DNA of 6,193 nt from assembly GCA_016284115.1 (NCBI GenBank), contig JAEEOD010000186.1, positions 1 through 6,193 on the forward strand. The letters run 5' to 3'. The stretch's first letter is position 1. The number at the start of each line of letters is the position of its first letter. This DNA is from Bacteroidaceae bacterium (GTDB lineage Bacteria > Bacteroidota > Bacteroidia > Bacteroidales > Bacteroidaceae). Shown here piece by piece: positions 6,036 through 6,193 of this stretch. The position numbers were made by a program, and so were the translations under genes. The notes under the pieces are model-generated. The model saw only the letters and a list, made by a program, of their open reading frames with translations, was not told where the DNA came from and made no database searches.

Positions 6036-6083
6036 GCATACAATAAAGGGATGCACCGATTGGTGCATCCCTTTATTGTATGC
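6036..6083. terminator. Perfect 22-bp palindrome, bidirectional terminator between converging genes
   Basis: The left arm (6036-6057, starting GCATACAATAAAGGG) and right arm (6062-6083, ending CCCTTTATTGTATGC) are exact reverse complements around the 4-nt loop GATT. The inner GGGATGCACC/GGTGCATCCC hairpin followed by TTTATT acts as a terminator on either strand. It lies 18 bp past the GH51 stop and 20 bp past the stop of the converging gene, so one structure serves both. Confidence 0.85.
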
Positions 6084-6103
6084 CTTGAAATGAGCATCTG
6101 AGG

Positions 6104-6193
6104 TTAGAAAGTGTAGGCTACTGACTGGAGGTCCTCATCTGCTGAACTGGCGCCCACGAGCAAGGTGTAGTCGCCATTCATAGGATGTACGGT
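6104..6193 (-). CDS. GH3-like glycoside hydrolase, C-terminal end only
   Basis: Only the last 29 codons and the stop (TAA, 6106-6104) lie in the window; the gene continues past the right edge. The visible end, HPMNGDYTLLVGASSADEDL followed by QSVAYTF, resembles the last strands of the fibronectin-III-like domain that closes GH3 beta-glucosidases and beta-xylosidases (pattern 'GDYTLxVGxSSxDxxLxxxxxF'). A beta-glucosidase or beta-xylosidase next to an arabinofuranosidase would suit breakdown of arabinoxylan or similar plant glycans. With so little sequence neither the catalytic domain nor the substrate can be confirmed. It converges on the GH51 gene and shares its terminator. Confidence 0.68.
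   Translation of the reverse strand, partial: TVHPMNGDYTLLVGASSADEDLQSVAYTF

Overview
The window looks like chromosomal DNA of a gut- or rumen-type Bacteroidota, most likely Prevotella or a relative. Three things point there. Promoters match the Bacteroidota pattern (TTTG, 19-20 bp, TAnnTTTG). Most genes have A-rich leaders without a Shine-Dalgarno sequence. The gene content is secreted glycan- and peptide-degrading enzymes. The genus is inferred from gene style only.

Layout. Positions 1-333 (-) hold the N-terminal part of a lipoprotein resembling the sugar-phosphate isomerase/epimerase TIM-barrel family, cut by the window edge. Positions 428-799 (-) hold a 123-codon orphan gene with an unusually strong Shine-Dalgarno and a textbook promoter at 904-935. 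Positions 803-1343 are non-coding. They contain two divergent promoters and, between them, an array of degenerate repeats with 22-bp periodicity and a central 12-bp-arm palindrome (about 1076-1254). Positions 1344-1595 (+) encode an 83-aa single-pass membrane protein. It overlaps by 4 nt the start of a decayed glycoside hydrolase family 88 gene (1592-1811), of which only a signal-peptide start, a short internal segment and the C-terminal end survive.

A bidirectional terminator (1812-1835) separates this from a 702-aa S9-family peptidase on the minus strand (1837-3945), a lipoprotein closely resembling dipeptidyl peptidase 5. Divergent from it is a secreted GH51 alpha-L-arabinofuranosidase (4045-6018, +). 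A perfect 22-bp-arm palindrome (6036-6083) acts as terminator between GH51 and a converging gene, of which only the last 29 codons are present (6104-6193, -). That end resembles the C-terminal fibronectin-III-like domain of GH3 enzymes.

How they fit together: the arabinofuranosidase and the GH3-like enzyme would remove arabinose and then glucose or xylose from plant cell-wall glycans in the periplasm or at the surface. The DPP5-like peptidase would release dipeptides from oligopeptides. The genes alternate in strand and each seems to have its own promoter or terminator, so this is a loose neighbourhood of catabolic genes and not one operon. No SusC/SusD pair or regulator is visible. I see no clear new defence or mobile system. 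The least explained parts are the 22-bp repeat element between divergent promoters and the two orphan small proteins beside it.
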